From the NCBI RefSeq assembly GCF_007565055.1, contig NC_044556.1, forward strand, positions 133,771,808 through 133,835,807: a stretch of DNA of 64,000 bases. Reading direction: 5' to 3'. The notes beneath the pieces are model-generated. The model had not been told where the DNA came from. It did not search any database and saw only the letters and a program-made list of their open reading frames with translations. This DNA is from Rhinopithecus roxellana (Eukaryota > Chordata > Mammalia > Primates > Cercopithecidae). Positions 35,912 through 46,960 of the stretch are shown piece by piece. Every line of letters begins with the position of its first letter. Position 1 is the stretch's first letter. The position numbers were made by a program, and so were the translations under genes.

Positions 35912-36780
35912 TAAATCTAGATGATATAAAATAGAATCTCATTCTTTGCTCATCAATTCTTCATGCATCTCAGCTCGAGATCACTTTTCTTTTTCCTTAA
36001 TACTTATTATTCTGAGGGTCTAACAGTAATACATCTCTTTCTCCCTTTCTCTCGCTCTCTCTCTCTCCTTTCCTCTCTTTGGCCTTAAGATGTCTTTATT
36101 TTGTGTGCTTCTCAGAATAATAGTTTAGATGAGTATAGAATTATAGGTCTCTGAGTACATTGGAAATTTTCCATTGTCCTCTGCTTTCCGTTGCACTGAA
36201 GGGGAGCTAGCATTAAGTTTAATTTGTATTCTTTTGAATGTAACATCTTTTCTCTCTAACTGTTTAGATCATCTCTACATTTTTTGCTGTCCTGAAGTTT
36301 CATTCTTCTATTTTTCCATGTGGGTTTCCTTTTATTTAACACTTTGGGGTGCAAGGCCTTCTCAAATAGTTGAATTGGTGTCTTTCATCAGTCTGGAAAT
36401 ATCTCCAATTTTTTTCTTTTCAAATTTTACCTCATTCTCCTTTTGTAACTCTAACAAGATTTATGTTTGCTTTTCTCACTCTCTGCTTATGTCCCTTAAC
36501 TTCTCTTTTAGAGTTACTATCTTTTTCCTCTCTGTGTTGCATTCTGATTAATCTTAGGTCTGCCTTCCAATTCCATAATTCTCTCTTCAGCTTTAATCTG
36601 TCCTTTAACTCAACCATTGATTTTTAAATTTCACTTACTGTATTTTTTACTTCTAGAAGTTTTGTTTTGTTCTTTAAAAATCTTCTAAACATTTTTTCAA
36701 TCTCTTGCTTCCTATTTATATTTTTATGTTTTCAAGACATATTTGTCAAGAACTGTGAAGGCTATGAGATTTTAATTTTT
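35912..36780 (-). repeat. Ancient L1M-like, antisense, part 2b, with CT-rich patch
   Basis: AATAGAATCTCATTC and later T-rich text look like continued inverted L1M, with decreasing confidence to the right. A CT-rich microsatellite lies at about 36037-36078. The 125-codon F/S-rich frame at 36174-36551 is a consequence of T-rich sequence and has no gene signal. Confidence 0.45.
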
Positions 36781-36784
36781 TAAA

Positions 36785-37163
36785 ATCCACAGTTTTGTGG
36801 ATGTCGAAAGAAGACATGAAACTCTTGGCTAAGAGCAAAAGACTTTATTACTCACAGCAAGAGCAGCAGCCAGACTGTCAACATGTTTGTTTTGGTTTTC
36901 TATGTTCCAATTCCTAGAAATGGGCCTAGATAGATACTTGCACAGGAAGGGAACACTGACCTTGGGAAACTTGCCATTTTATAGTGGGTAATAAACAAGC
37001 TGGCATTTTAAGAGGGAAGTATTAGCTCATCTCTCAAGTTTTCTTGCTACAAGCCCAATCCTGAAAAATAATCTGGGTAATGATCAGCCAGGGCCTTGAA
37101 CTTTTGGCATATATAGCAAGACATGTAGGAACAAGAGAGACCCATGGAGCACTGTTTCCTAAC
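36785..37163 (-). repeat. LTR-like element, antisense, family not assigned
   Basis: On the minus strand it opens TGTTAGGAAACAG, has a TATA-like ACTATAAAATGG, then AGTAATAAAGTCTTTTGC as a poly(A) signal, and ends near AGAAGACATCC. That order (TG, TATA, AATAAA) and the ~380-bp length fit a solo retroviral LTR. I cannot name the family. Confidence 0.5.
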
Positions 37164-37714
37164 AATATTAAATATAGTGATTTTGTATTCTGAGTGTGGT
37201 AATTCTAAAAACTGTGGGTCTCAGTGTACTATCTGTTGTTTCTTTTGGCTCTTGAACATGGTGTTTTGTTTCTTTGTGAGTTTTGTGATATTTGACTGTG
37301 GGTTCATTTTTTTTTCTTGGAAAGAAGGAAATTTTCTCCAGAGAGAATTTGCATTTGCTTCTGGGAGCACTACCAACGGGAAACTACTTTAAAGTAAATT
37401 CTTAGCTTGATGTTTTTCAGACCACTTAATGTGACTACAGGCTAGAAATCTACAGATGAGCATGCTTGTGGTAGTAAATTCTACGGAGAAAATGACTCCC
37501 CCTCTCTACCCCTCCTCAGCATCACATATAAAGATAGTCAACTTTCCTTGTACTGTCACAGAAGACATAGTATTACTAGCTCACCTTGATGCTGAAGGAA
37601 TCACATTTTAGGGTCTCAGTTTTATGCAGTGGGAATTTCCTGTTAGATTCTCTCCCATAAGCCAACCCTGGGCTTTGTATATTGTTCCCTACGTGCTTTA
37701 AGGTAACAAGTCCT
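37164..37714. other. Unassigned sequence
   Basis: No gene signal. The 82-codon frame at 37144-37392 is a chance frame in T-rich sequence. Confidence 0.35.
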
Positions 37715-38155
37715 ATGTTGGTTAGAGTAATATTAATGCTGTAACAAATACAGTATAAAATTTAAGTAGCTTAACATAATAAAAGTTTATTTATCATTCA
37801 TATAATAGTCCCATTTAGGTGTTTCTGGTGGGCGTACCCCTTTTCTCCATGTGATAATTTAGGGACCAAGGCTACTTTCTTCTTGAAGCTACACCATCCT
37901 CTGGGACCTGGGAATCTTTTGTATTCACCTGGCAATTCACTAAAAAAGAGGTTGAAGAAGACACACCCAATTCTTAACTCTCTTTGACCAGACATGCATT
38001 GTATCAGTTTACCTTCTATGACTGAGAATTAATCCTCTTGTTCCATACAGTTATGAGGGATATGTGATGGGGAGATGTAATCTCTGGCCGAGCTGTTACT
38101 TACCAGTGATGACTCAATACTATGGAAAGTGAAATACAAATTGAATTTTGGTGGG
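37715..38155. repeat. Diverged interspersed repeat, second copy of the unassigned family
   Basis: GCTGTAACAAATACAGTATAAAATTTAAGTAGCTTAACATAATAAAAGTTTATTT parallels the start of 6275-6705. TGTAATCTCTGGCCGAGCTG and GATGACTCAATACTATGG fit the same repeat further on. Confidence 0.5.
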
Positions 38156-38470
38156 CAGTTAAGTGTCACAGAAAACAAAGTTTAAATTTACCTGGTTTGG
38201 CCAATGATGTCTGAACGGAAGCTGATTTCAGTGCCTATCTGTGGGTTCTGCTTTCATTTATGTTTTGGCTTTTAAGAGTTCTTAATTTTTGCCAGCCTGT
38301 CATGTATTAAAAAAGATATTTTAGTTTTATCAAGTTTTTTTTTTTTTTAGTTATTTGTAGTGGGAGAGTCAATTAGGGTATTTAGTCCACCGTACTGCTG
38401 GAACTGAGTCCTACACACTCCTGTGAGTTATTTAGAAATGTGATCTTAAAATTTAAAAGTTCACAAGCTT

Positions 38471-38546
38471 CACTTATGACTCCCAAAGCACTGGTACTAC
38501 TAGACATAGGTTGAAATAAATACCTTATGATTGACTAATGAATTAT
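38471..38546 (+). repeat. 76-bp dispersed direct duplication, copy 1
   Basis: The stretch from CACTTATGACTCCC to GACTAATGAATTAT recurs at 40255-40330 with only two base differences by eye, while the flanks of the two copies differ. Confidence 0.9.
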
Positions 38547-38619
38547 ATTTTTAAACTTATTTTTTGAAAATTACTTCACTTGGTCAGAAAGTAGCATCTA
38601 GATAATGTTGAATTTCTAT

Positions 38620-38663
38620 TTTTTTGGCCATATTTAGTTAATTTTTTGGCCATATTTAGTTAA
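38620..38663 (+). repeat. 22-bp tandem duplication
   Basis: Two perfect adjacent copies of TTTTTTGGCCATATTTAGTTAA, 38620-38641 and 38642-38663. Confidence 0.95.
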
Positions 38664-38949
38664 GTGCCTGCATGCACGTGAATATTCATAACTGGCATCC
38701 TGTAATCATTTAAAAGTTTTTATGTGGTCACAAATCAGTTTGTCAAGTATATTTAAAATGAAAATATTATTTTCGTTTTCAATGTAGTGATTAACTGTAT
38801 TCTATGCCTTTAAAATTCAAATATTTAAAGTTTAAAAGATGAATAAGACCTATATGTAGTAGAAAATATGAAATCTTTATTAAAGGGTTAAGTATGAAAA
38901 ATATCTTTACATAATTTCAGTACCTTTTTTTAAAAAAAATGAGCAAGGA

Positions 38950-39115
38950 AGCAATGGGAGAATTGGACATGTTTTGTGGTGATGTGTTCTGTTTTTTGAT
39001 TGTTTGGTGATTACATGGGTGTATGTATTTGTCAAAACTCATTCAACTATACATTTAAAAATGGACATATTTTATTATATGTAAATGATACCTCAACAAA
39101 GTTGATCTTAAAAAA
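38950..39115 (+). repeat. L1M 3'-end fragment, sense
   Basis: GTCAAAACTCATTCAACTATACATTTAAAA, TTATATGTAAATGATACCTCAACAAAG is the conserved end of old L1 3' UTRs. Confidence 0.75.
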
Positions 39116-39296
39116 CGGGCAATGGGATTAGGGAACAGAATTAAATAAATACACCAGTCATTGTCATACAGTGTGCTGTAATAAGTGTCCACAGGTATTT
39201 CGAGAGCCTAGAGCATGTAATCCAGCATGCGTATGGGCACTCATAGGTGTGCATGTAAAGGAAAGCAAGCTTCTCAGTGAGCTGATACTTGAGTTC

Positions 39297-39300
<4 letters not shown>

Positions 39301-39342
<42 letters not shown>

Positions 39343-39621
39343 GAGTTTTGCTCTTGTTGCCCAGGCTGGAGTGCAGTGGCACAATCTTGGCTCACTGCAA
39401 CCTCTGCCTCCCAGGTTCAAGCGATTCTCCTGCCTCAGCCTCCTAAGTAGCTGGGATTACAGGTGCCTGCCACCATGCCCAGCTAATTTTTTGTATTTTT
39501 AGTAAAGACGGGGTTTCACCATGTTGGCCAGGCTGGTCTTGAACTCCTGCTTTCAGGTGACCCACCCGTCTCGGCCTCCCAAAGTGCTGGGAATAAAAGG
39601 TGTGAGCCACTGCACCCGGCC
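39301..39621 (-). repeat. Alu (S-type), antisense, full length
   Basis: Poly(T) 39301-39337, then ACACAGAGTTTTGCTC to GAGCCACTGCACCCGGCC. Target duplication TGAGTTCAT(C/T)C lies at 39290-39300 and 39622-39632. Confidence 0.93.
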
Positions 39622-39632
39622 TGAGTTCATTC

Positions 39633-39713
39633 TTTTTTTTTTTTTTTTTTTTTTGAGATGTAATCTTGCTCTATCACTCAGGCTGGAGTGCAACTTCGAC
39701 CTCCTGGGTTCAC
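39633..39713 (-). repeat. Truncated Alu remnant, antisense
   Basis: Poly(T) then GAGATGTAATCTTGCTCTATCACTCAGGCTGG, an internal deletion, and CGACCTCCTGGGTTCAC, where the Alu breaks off. It abuts the previous Alu's target duplication. Confidence 0.75.
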
Positions 39714-40254
39714 TTAAAGGAAAAGTAGAAACTAGCCTGGCAAATGGAATTTTTGAAGGGGAATTGGAGCAAATATTTCTGGAGCAGGGAAAACTGTAAA
39801 GGGGCGTGTCAGAGAGAATGTTCTACCTTTTAGAGCATCTGTAGCAGAAGAGGAATGGCAAGAGATGAAGCCAAGAAGAAACAAATAATGAAAGTCTTCA
39901 TGTGCCTTACTTAGAAACTTAGGAAGTATCCTGTGGGCACTGTTCAGTCAATGAAAGGTTTTTGGCAGGCTAGTGACATATTCAGATTTGTTTTTAGAAA
40001 TGCTAGTCTGTCAGACATGTTTAGGATGGCTGAAAATACTTCAAAACCTCTCTAGCCCACATTGCTCTCTCTCTTCTCTGTCCATACTGTGCTAGCCAGT
40101 GCTCAAGTAGTGATTATTTGGGGTTGTTCTTTTTTTCACGATAGTAATTCTTCCTCTCCAACTAGACTGTCTGTCCTTGAGACCAGGCCTCTTAGTCTTC
40201 TTCTTTCTTAAAAATTTATATTGAAAGGTCACCCCCTTAGTCTTAATTCTACTT
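39714..40254. other. Unassigned sequence with possible old repeat
   Basis: CACTGTTCAGTCAATGAAAGG and GGCAGGCTAGTGACATATTCAGA look like a remnant of an ancient dispersed repeat. No gene is recognised. Confidence 0.35.
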
Positions 40255-40330
40255 CACTTTTGACTCCCAAAGCACTGGTACTACTAGACACAGGTTGAAA
40301 TAAATACCTTATGATTGACTAATGAATTAT
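40255..40330 (+). repeat. 76-bp dispersed direct duplication, copy 2
   Basis: Nearly identical to 38471-38546; differences by eye are A/T early in the unit and T/C in GACACAGG. Flanks are unrelated to those of copy 1. Confidence 0.9.
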
Positions 40331-41084
40331 TTTCATTATTTAATGGTAATACACTGTCTCTCTAAATTGTAACATCAAGCAGAATGTTGTCATCTTTGGG
40401 TACAAAGGTGATTCATTTGACTCACCATTGGATAACACTTAGTTGGGTGGTTTTTTTTTTTTTTTTTTTTTTGAATTGCTGATTGAATTTGCACTGAGTC
40501 GTCCACTGTGCACTGGACTTATCTATGTTCAGTATTTTACAAGAATACCACAACGATATGCAATGTTCTCTGTGGCTATGGAACAGAGATGTTCTCTGTG
40601 TGAAATTAAACTGGTGAATGTCTGTATGGAGACTGGACATATGACCTCTTCTCTATGCAGCTCAGGAATGTAATATTACATTCTTAGAGGAGGAAATAGT
40701 AATGTGTTCATCATACATGATTTGGAGATTAAATCATACACATCTGAGAGACAGGAAGAGAGAAGTTTTTAAAAACTGGATGGCAATTTAGGCAAGCAAT
40801 GGGAGTGTATTGTATTAAACTGTGAAGAGCCAGCTATTTGCTGAATTGTGGTTTGATGACAGAGGTAGGGTCCTTCTTTATGACTCTGAATGAATTTTTA
40901 TTTCTCTCTGCCACACATTTTCATATGAGGCAAAGGGATAGAAATTTACTTTCTAGGAAGTTATTAATACATAAAAATGCTTTGATGTATGAATCTCTGA
41001 GATGGGTAAAATAGACATCAGTAGTGAGACATGGAATATCAAGACTGAATAATATTCTGTTGGGTTTACAAGAAAAAGAAAATA
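40331..41084. other. Unassigned sequence with a T-run
   Basis: There is a 22-nt T-run at about 40451-40472, unattached to an Alu. No gene is recognised. Confidence 0.4.
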
Positions 41085-41275
41085 TCATTTATTGAGCATC
41101 TATTCTGTATCAGGAACTGTCCTTGCTGCTTTCATATTTATTAATGTATTTGTCACAGCCATAGGTACATTTTCATTTTACTCATAAGGATTGTGAAGAT
41201 TAGAGGTTAAGGCACATGTTCAAATATACATAGCTGTTTGGTGGCAGAGTAAGATTGAAATTCATTTGCCTCTCA
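41085..41275 (+). repeat. MIR SINE
   Basis: TTTATTGAGCATCTATTCTGTATCAGG, TTTTACTCATAAGGATTG, GGTGGCAGAGTAAGATTGAAATTC match the MIR 3' region. Confidence 0.72.
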
Positions 41276-41569
41276 TTTATCTTTGTTCTGTACTCTTTTC
41301 TCCTCATGAAGCAAACTACCAAAATTGTTAAATCACTCTAATTTTACATTTAGTTTTCTTGTCCAGACCATAACCACTCCTGGCCAGGGCATCAACTTCA
41401 GCTCAATAACTGGTGCCAATCTTGCTCTGATAGACTTTGGCTCTGCAATGCCCATGTGAACAAATACCAGTGTGCCTATTGAGTCATAATCTTCTTCCAT
41501 TCCTCAAAGTGCTGGCTCAGTTGGTGTGGCTGGGCTTCTATCTCAGTTCTCCTATATATCATCTGTCTT

Positions 41570-41990
41570 AGCCAGTCAGACTGGTACAATGAAATAGCAC
41601 AGACTGGGTGGCTTATAAACAATGGAAATTTATTTCTCACAGCTCTGGAGGTTGGGACTCTGACATCAGGATGCCAGCATAGTTGGGTTCTGGTGAGGTT
41701 CCTTCTCTGAGTTACAGATGGTGTCTTCTCAATGTGTCCTCATGTGGCAGAAAAAGTTGGAGAGCTCTTTGGGGTCTCTTTTGTAAGGGCATGAATCCCA
41801 TTCATGAAGACTTCACCCTTATGACCTTATTGCCTCACCAAAGCTCTGCCTCCTAATATCACACTCGGCGGCGGGGGGTGGGGGAGGTGGCGTGGGTGGT
41901 GGGGGTGGCGTGGGGGGTTTCTGTTTTCAACCTAACAAAGTTTGGGGAACACAAATATTCAGTTCATAGTAGGACCCAGTTTCTCAGAGA
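41570..41990 (-). repeat. MaLR LTR (MLT1/MST type), antisense, with internal G-rich expansion
   Basis: TGTCTTAGCC...GACTGGGTGGCTTATAAACAATGG, CTCACAGCTCTGGAGGTTGGGA, GTGTCCTCATGTGGCAG and CATTCATGAAGACTTCACCCTTATGACC are the inverted form of the LTR at 3514-3865. At 41866-41918 the expected sequence is replaced by a G-rich array. No clean target duplication was found. Confidence 0.82.
41866..41918 (+). repeat. G-rich minisatellite with quadruplex potential
   Basis: Five runs of three or more G, separated by short GGT/GGC spacers, within about 53 bp. It meets the simple four-run G-quadruplex pattern. Confidence 0.85.
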
Positions 41991-43145
41991 AACTGTACCT
42001 ATTTAAATGGTGCCCTTAACTCCATCCTGTTTAAATAGAACTTAGAACTCTGTTAGGCTCCATGTAGCTCTGTCTTCTGCATAATTGAGCTCTGTTCCAC
42101 TTACCCCAAGCTATTAATTGGAGTCTAATTGTAAACAGTCTATTTGGAACCTGGCTATTTTTACCCAATCCGTGAACTCCTGTTGCTTCCTTGGATATGA
42201 AAGCTTGCCAGAATCACATCAGAGTTTTCCTATGCCCCTATTTTGTGTTCCTTCTGAGTTTGGTTAGTCATATGCGGCTACAAGAGAGGCTCAGGGGAAA
42301 AAAAGGTTGTTACACTTACAGGGCCTAGAGACAGGAGGTATTCTGCATGGGAAGATACGATGGTGGTCATGAGGCAGAAGACAGGAGTGAGGGGGAAGCT
42401 TAGACTACTTCTGTATTGAGGTTTTCAAGGAAAAGGCATGCCAGGGCAGGGAGAATGTTTGGGATTGGTTAGTTTGAGCACTTTTGGTGGGTTTTGGGCT
42501 ATAGGAGTAGTTTCTAGTTGCCTGGTACCTGGCTCTGGGATGATTAAGGCAGATAAATACTGTCTCCTGAAGTACCCAGGCCAAACAGAGGAGATAAGGC
42601 TCTTGCTTGGTTAATTTGCACATCAAAGGCATGCTCTCTGACTTTTGTTATCTTTAAGAATTAGTTAGCCCAGGGAAGGCAGTCTCTCCCAGTTGTAAAG
42701 TTTTTAAAGACATCAAAACATCATAATACACAGAAAGTTAAAAAATATTTACAATACAGTCCTTGGGACACATCTTACCAAACAGCCTACTATTACCATG
42801 GGACACATACCTCTAGTCAGGGAAGTCTCTCCAGCTCCAGTTTGTCCACTGTCTTATTCTTTTCCATTGGTCCTTGTTTCCAGTCTCAAGATTCCTTGTG
42901 ATTAAGACCACCTGAATATGACATGATGCATTTAATAAGTTTCTTAGTCTAAACTAAAGGTGGACACTGAGGATATTAAAGCTTTCATTATGGTTAAATT
43001 TCATTGTTGGTATTAGAATGTGCTCAAGTATCACCTCTTCCAGGAAGACATCCTTGATTTTTCTGGTCAGGGTTAGTGACCCTCCTGTGTGGTACTATAA
43101 CATCTCTGCATATCTATCTCATAAAGACTCATCACATTAATGGCA
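41991..43145. other. Unassigned, possibly LTR- or ERV-derived
   Basis: Repeat-like text (AGGCAGTCTCTCCCAG, GCTCTTGCTTGGTTAATTTGC, GGCTCAGGGGAAAAAAAGG) hints at a diverged ERV or LTR, but I cannot place it. The minus-strand 75-codon frame at 42405-42632 has no recognised homology. Confidence 0.3.
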
Positions 43146-43606
43146 CAGGCATACCTCATGGATACCTGGTTTGTTTCCAGACCACATCAGTAAAGCAAAT
43201 ATTGCAATAAAATGAGTTACATAATTTTCTTTTGTTTTCCCAGTGCATATAAAAGTTATACCTACATTATACTGTAGTCTATTAAGTGTGCAAGAGCATT
43301 ATATCTAAAAAAGTACATATCTTAATTTAAAAATACTATATTTCTAAAGAATGCTAATGATCATTTGAGCCTTCAGCAAGTCATACTCTTTTTGCTGGCG
43401 GAGGGTCTTACCTCAGTGTTGATGGCTGCCGGCTGATCAGAGCAGTTGGTTGCTGAAGGTTGCAGTGACTGTGTTTCTTAAAATAAGACATTAATGAAGT
43501 TTGTCACATCCATTGACTTTTCTTTTCTTGAAAGATTTCTCTGTAGCATGCAATGTTGTTTGATAGCATTTTACTCACAGTAGAACTTCTTTCAAAACCA
43601 AAGTCA

Positions 43607-43932
43607 GGCTGGGCATGGTGGTTCCCACCAGTCATCCCAGCACTGTGGGAGGCTGAGGTAGGAGGATTGCTTGAGGCTAGGAATTTGAGACTAGCCTGGG
43701 CCATATAGCAAGACCCAGCCTCTGCAAAAAAAAAAAAAAAAAAAAACAAAAAACAGCAAAAAAGCTGGATGTGGTGGCGTGTGCCTGTAGTCCCAGCTAC
43801 ACAGGAGGCTGAGAGGCTTGCATGAACCTCAGCAATCCTCACTCAGGAGGCTGTAGTGACGTATGATTGCACCACTGCACTCCAGCCTGAGCAACAGAGC
43901 AAGACCCTATCTCTAAAAAACAAACAAAAAAC
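43607..43932 (+). repeat. AluJ, sense, inside Tigger1
   Basis: GGCTGGGCATGGTGGTTCCC through GCAACAGAGCAAGACCC, with a long A-rich middle linker and J-type changes. AAGTCAG flanks it at 43601-43607 and 43935-43941. Tigger1 text resumes after it. Confidence 0.88.
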
Positions 43933-45284
43933 TGAAGTCAGTCCTCCCAAACCCTGTTGCTACTTTATCAACTAAGTTTAGGTAATATTCTAAATCCTTT
44001 GTTGTCATTTCACAACATTCGCAGTCGCTTCCTCAGGAGTAGTTTCCATCTCAAGAAACCACATTCTTTGCTTATCCATTAGAAGTCACCCATTGTCCAT
44101 TCAAGCTTACTGTGAGATTGCAGCAATTTAGCCTATCTTCGGGCTCCACTTGTAATTCTAGTTCTCTTGCTATTTCCATCACATTGGCAGTTGCTTTGTC
44201 CATTGAAATCTTGCTCCTCAAAGTCATTCATGAGAGTTGAAATCAACCTCTTTTAAACTTCTGTTAATGTTGATATTTTGACCTTCTTTCATGAATTATG
44301 AATGTTCTTAATGACATCTAGAATGGTGAATCCTTTCCAAAAGGTTTTCAATTTACTTTCCTAGATCCATCAGAGGAATCATTATCTATGGCAGCTATAG
44401 CCTTATGAAATGTATTTCTTAACTAATCAAACTTGAAAGACAAAATTACTCTCTGACCTATGAAATGAAATGGATATTGTGTTATGAAATGCTGTGAAAT
44501 GGATATCATGTTAGCAGGCATGAAAACAACAATCTCCTTGCACATCTCTGGCTCTTGGGTGACCAGCCACATTGTCAATGAGCAGTAATATTTTGAAAGG
44601 AATTTCTTTTTATCTGAGCAGTAGTCTCAATAGTGGGCTTAAAATATTCAGTAAGCTGTATATGCTGTAAATAGATTTGCTATCATCTAGGCTTTATTCT
44701 TCCATTTATAGAGCACAACCAGAGTAGATTTAGCATACTTTTTAAGGGCTCTAGGATTTTCAGAATGGTATTGGCTTTAACTTAAAGTAACCAGCTGCAT
44801 TAGCCCCTAGCAAGAGAATCAACCTCTTCTTTGAAGCTTGAAGTCAGGCATTGACTTTTCCTCTCTAGCTATGATAGTCCAAAACAGCATCTTCTTCCAA
44901 TATAAGGCTATTTTGTGTACACTGAAAATCTGTTGTTTAGTGTAGACACCTTCATCAATGATCTTAGCTAGATTTTCTGGATAACTTGCTCTTGCTGTAG
45001 CTTCTGTATCAGCATTTGCTGCTTCACCTTGTACTTTTAAGTATGGAGATCTCTTCTTAAACATCATGAACTAATTGCTGCAAGCTTCAAACTTTTCTTC
45101 TGTAGCTTCTTCACCTCTCTCAGCCTTCACAGAACTGAAGAAAGTTAGGGCTTTGCTCTGGATTAGGCCTTGCTAAAGGGAATTTTGTGGCTAGTTTGAT
45201 TTTCTGCCAGACCACTAAAACTTTCTGCATATCAGCGTTAAGGCTGTTTTGCTTTATCATTCATCTACTCACTGGAGTAGCACT

Positions 45285-45480
45285 TTAAATTTCCTTCAAG
45301 AACTTTTTCTTTGCATTAACAGCTTGGCTAACCATTTGGCACAAGAGGCTTAGCTTTTGGCCTATCTCAGCTTTTGACATGCCTTCCTCACTAAGTGTAA
45401 TCATTTCTAGGTTTTGATTTAAAGCAAGAGATGTGTAACTCTTCCTTTCACTTGAACACTTAGAGGCCATTGTAGGGTTA
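45285..45480 (-). pseudogene. Tigger1 transposase N-terminal fragment
   Basis: The minus-strand frame 45285-45587 carries about 65 codons of the transposase DNA-binding region (helix-turn-helix with LSEEGMSKAEIG) starting at the MAS near 45473. Residues upstream of that in the ORF are Tigger1 5' UTR. Catalytic DDE residues lie in the decayed central region and no intact domain survives. Confidence 0.85.
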
Positions 45481-45771
45481 TTAATTGGCCTAATTTCAAT
45501 ATTGTCATGTCTCAGTGAACAGAGAGGCATGAGGAAAGGGAGAGAGACAAAGGAATGGCCAGTGAGTGGAGCAGTGAGAACACACACAGCTTTGATGAAT
45601 TCTTTTTCAGCCTACATCATGCTTTGAATACATAATAGTAATTTAAAAGTTTGAAATATTGTGAGAAAATTACCAAAATGTCCAGAGACGTGAAGTGATC
45701 ACACACTGTTGAAAAAAATGGCAAGACTTGCTTGATGCAAGGTTGCCACAAACCTTCAATTTGTTATGCAG

Positions 45772-46548
45772 TCAACAAACATAGGGAAAAAAGCTCATTG
45801 TCACTGGTCATTAGAGAAATACAAATCAAAACCACAATGAGATACCATCTCACACCAGTTAGAATGGCCATCATTTAAAAGTCAGGAAACAACAGATGCT
45901 GGAGATGGGGTGGAGAAATAGGAATGCTTTTACACTGCTGGTGGGAGTGTAAATTAGTTCAACCATTATGGAAGACCGTGTAGTGATTCCTCAAGGATCT
46001 AAAACCAGAAATGCCATTTGACTCAGATATCCCATTACTGGGTATATACCCAAAGGATCATAAATCATTATACTATAAAGATACATGCACACGTATGTTT
46101 ATTGCGGCACTGTTCACAATAGCAAAGCCTTGGAACCAATCCAAATGCCCATCAGTGATAGACTGGATAAAGAAAACGTGGCACACATACACCATGGAAT
46201 ACTATACAGCCATAAAAATGGATGAGTTTGTGTCCTTTGCAGGGACATGGATGAAGCTGGAAACCATAATTCTAAGCAAACTAACACAAGAACAGAAAAC
46301 CAGACACCACATTTCTCACTCATAAGTGGGAGTTGAACAATGAGAACACATGGGCACAGGGAGGGGAACATCACACACTGGGGCCTGTCAGGTGGTTGGG
46401 ACTAGGGGAGAAATAGCATTAGGAGAAATACCTAATGTAGATGACGGGTTGATGGGTGCAGCAAACCACTATGGCACAGGTATACCTACATAACAAACCT
46501 GCACGTTCTGCACATGTACCCCAGAACTTAAAGTATAATTTAAAAAAA
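45772..46548 (+). mobile_element. 5'-truncated L1PA, sense, inside the Tigger1 end
   Basis: It starts CAACAAACATAGGGAAAAAAG and carries the L1 ORF2 C-terminus (an open stretch at 46011-46325 includes LYYKDTCTRMFIAALFTIAK and EYYTAIKMDEF). The 3' UTR follows (GTACCCCAGAACTTAAAGTATAA) with a short A tail. Only about 780 bp of the ~6-kb element inserted. The same sequence occurs inverted in the L1 at 29969-35060. ATGCA on both sides may be the remains of a target duplication. Confidence 0.92.
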
Positions 46549-46639
46549 CACACATGCATAGTATCTGCTAAGTGCTATTAAGTGAAGCACAAGAAAACAA
46601 GCTGTATGCCTATACTTGTATATTTACATATTGTTGTCT

Positions 46640-46765
46640 CTCAAACTAAAATGTAAGCTCCTCAAGGGCAGGGCCTCTGTCATAATCCATCTTTATGTGC
46701 CCAATATTATTCACAGTATCTGGCACGTAGTGAGAACCTAACAAGTACTTATTAAATAGAGAAAA
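46640..46765 (+). repeat. L2 3'-end relic
   Basis: ATGTAAGCTCCTCAAGGGCAGGGCCTCTGTC, GTATCTGGCACGTAGTGAGAACCTAACAAGTACTTATTAAAT closely follow the conserved L2 tail. Confidence 0.75.
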
Positions 46766-46784
46766 TGTGTAGAGGGACTAAGAA

Positions 46785-46960
46785 GTTGGTCTCTAGAGAC
46801 AGACTGACCATGATGTGCAAATTCCTTAATCTGTATTTAAGTTTCCTTATCTATAAAGTGGGTATACTAATAGGATTGTTATGAGAATTAATTGAGCTAT
46901 AATATATAAATTACTTGGAATATAGCTTGGTACATAATAAGCAATAGATGTAGACTTTTA
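46785..46960 (+). repeat. MIR SINE
   Basis: CAAATTCCTTAATCTGTATTTAAGTTTCC, ATAAAGTGGGTATACTAATAGG, TTGTTATGAGAATTAATTGAG, GGTACATAATAAGCAATA follow MIR order. Confidence 0.78.

Larger units (their letters stand above)
43146..46612 (-). mobile_element. Tigger1 DNA transposon, near full length, antisense, with nested Alu and L1
   Basis: Terminal inverted repeats are visible: CAGGCATACCTC at 43146 and its inverted form (CTGTATGCCTA) ending at about 46612, followed by TA as expected for a pogo/Tc1-mariner-type element. In between, on the minus strand, the text follows the Tigger1 transposase gene. Its N-terminal pogo/CENP-B-like helix-turn-helix region lies at 45285-45480 (PTMASKCSSERKSYTSLALN, then EMITLSEEGMSKAEIGQKL) and the central region at 44819-45067 (SYPENLAKIIDEGVYTKQQ). 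The C-terminal end lies near 43500-43570 (SNNIACYREIF). The frame is broken by stops and frameshifts. An AluJ (43607-43932) and a truncated L1 (45772-46548) sit inside it. Confidence 0.93.

Noticed and set aside
36174..36627. 125-codon Ser/Phe/Leu-rich frame resembling a membrane protein
   Set aside because: T-rich sequence encodes hydrophobic residues by composition. It lies in or next to decayed L1 and has no splice or start support.
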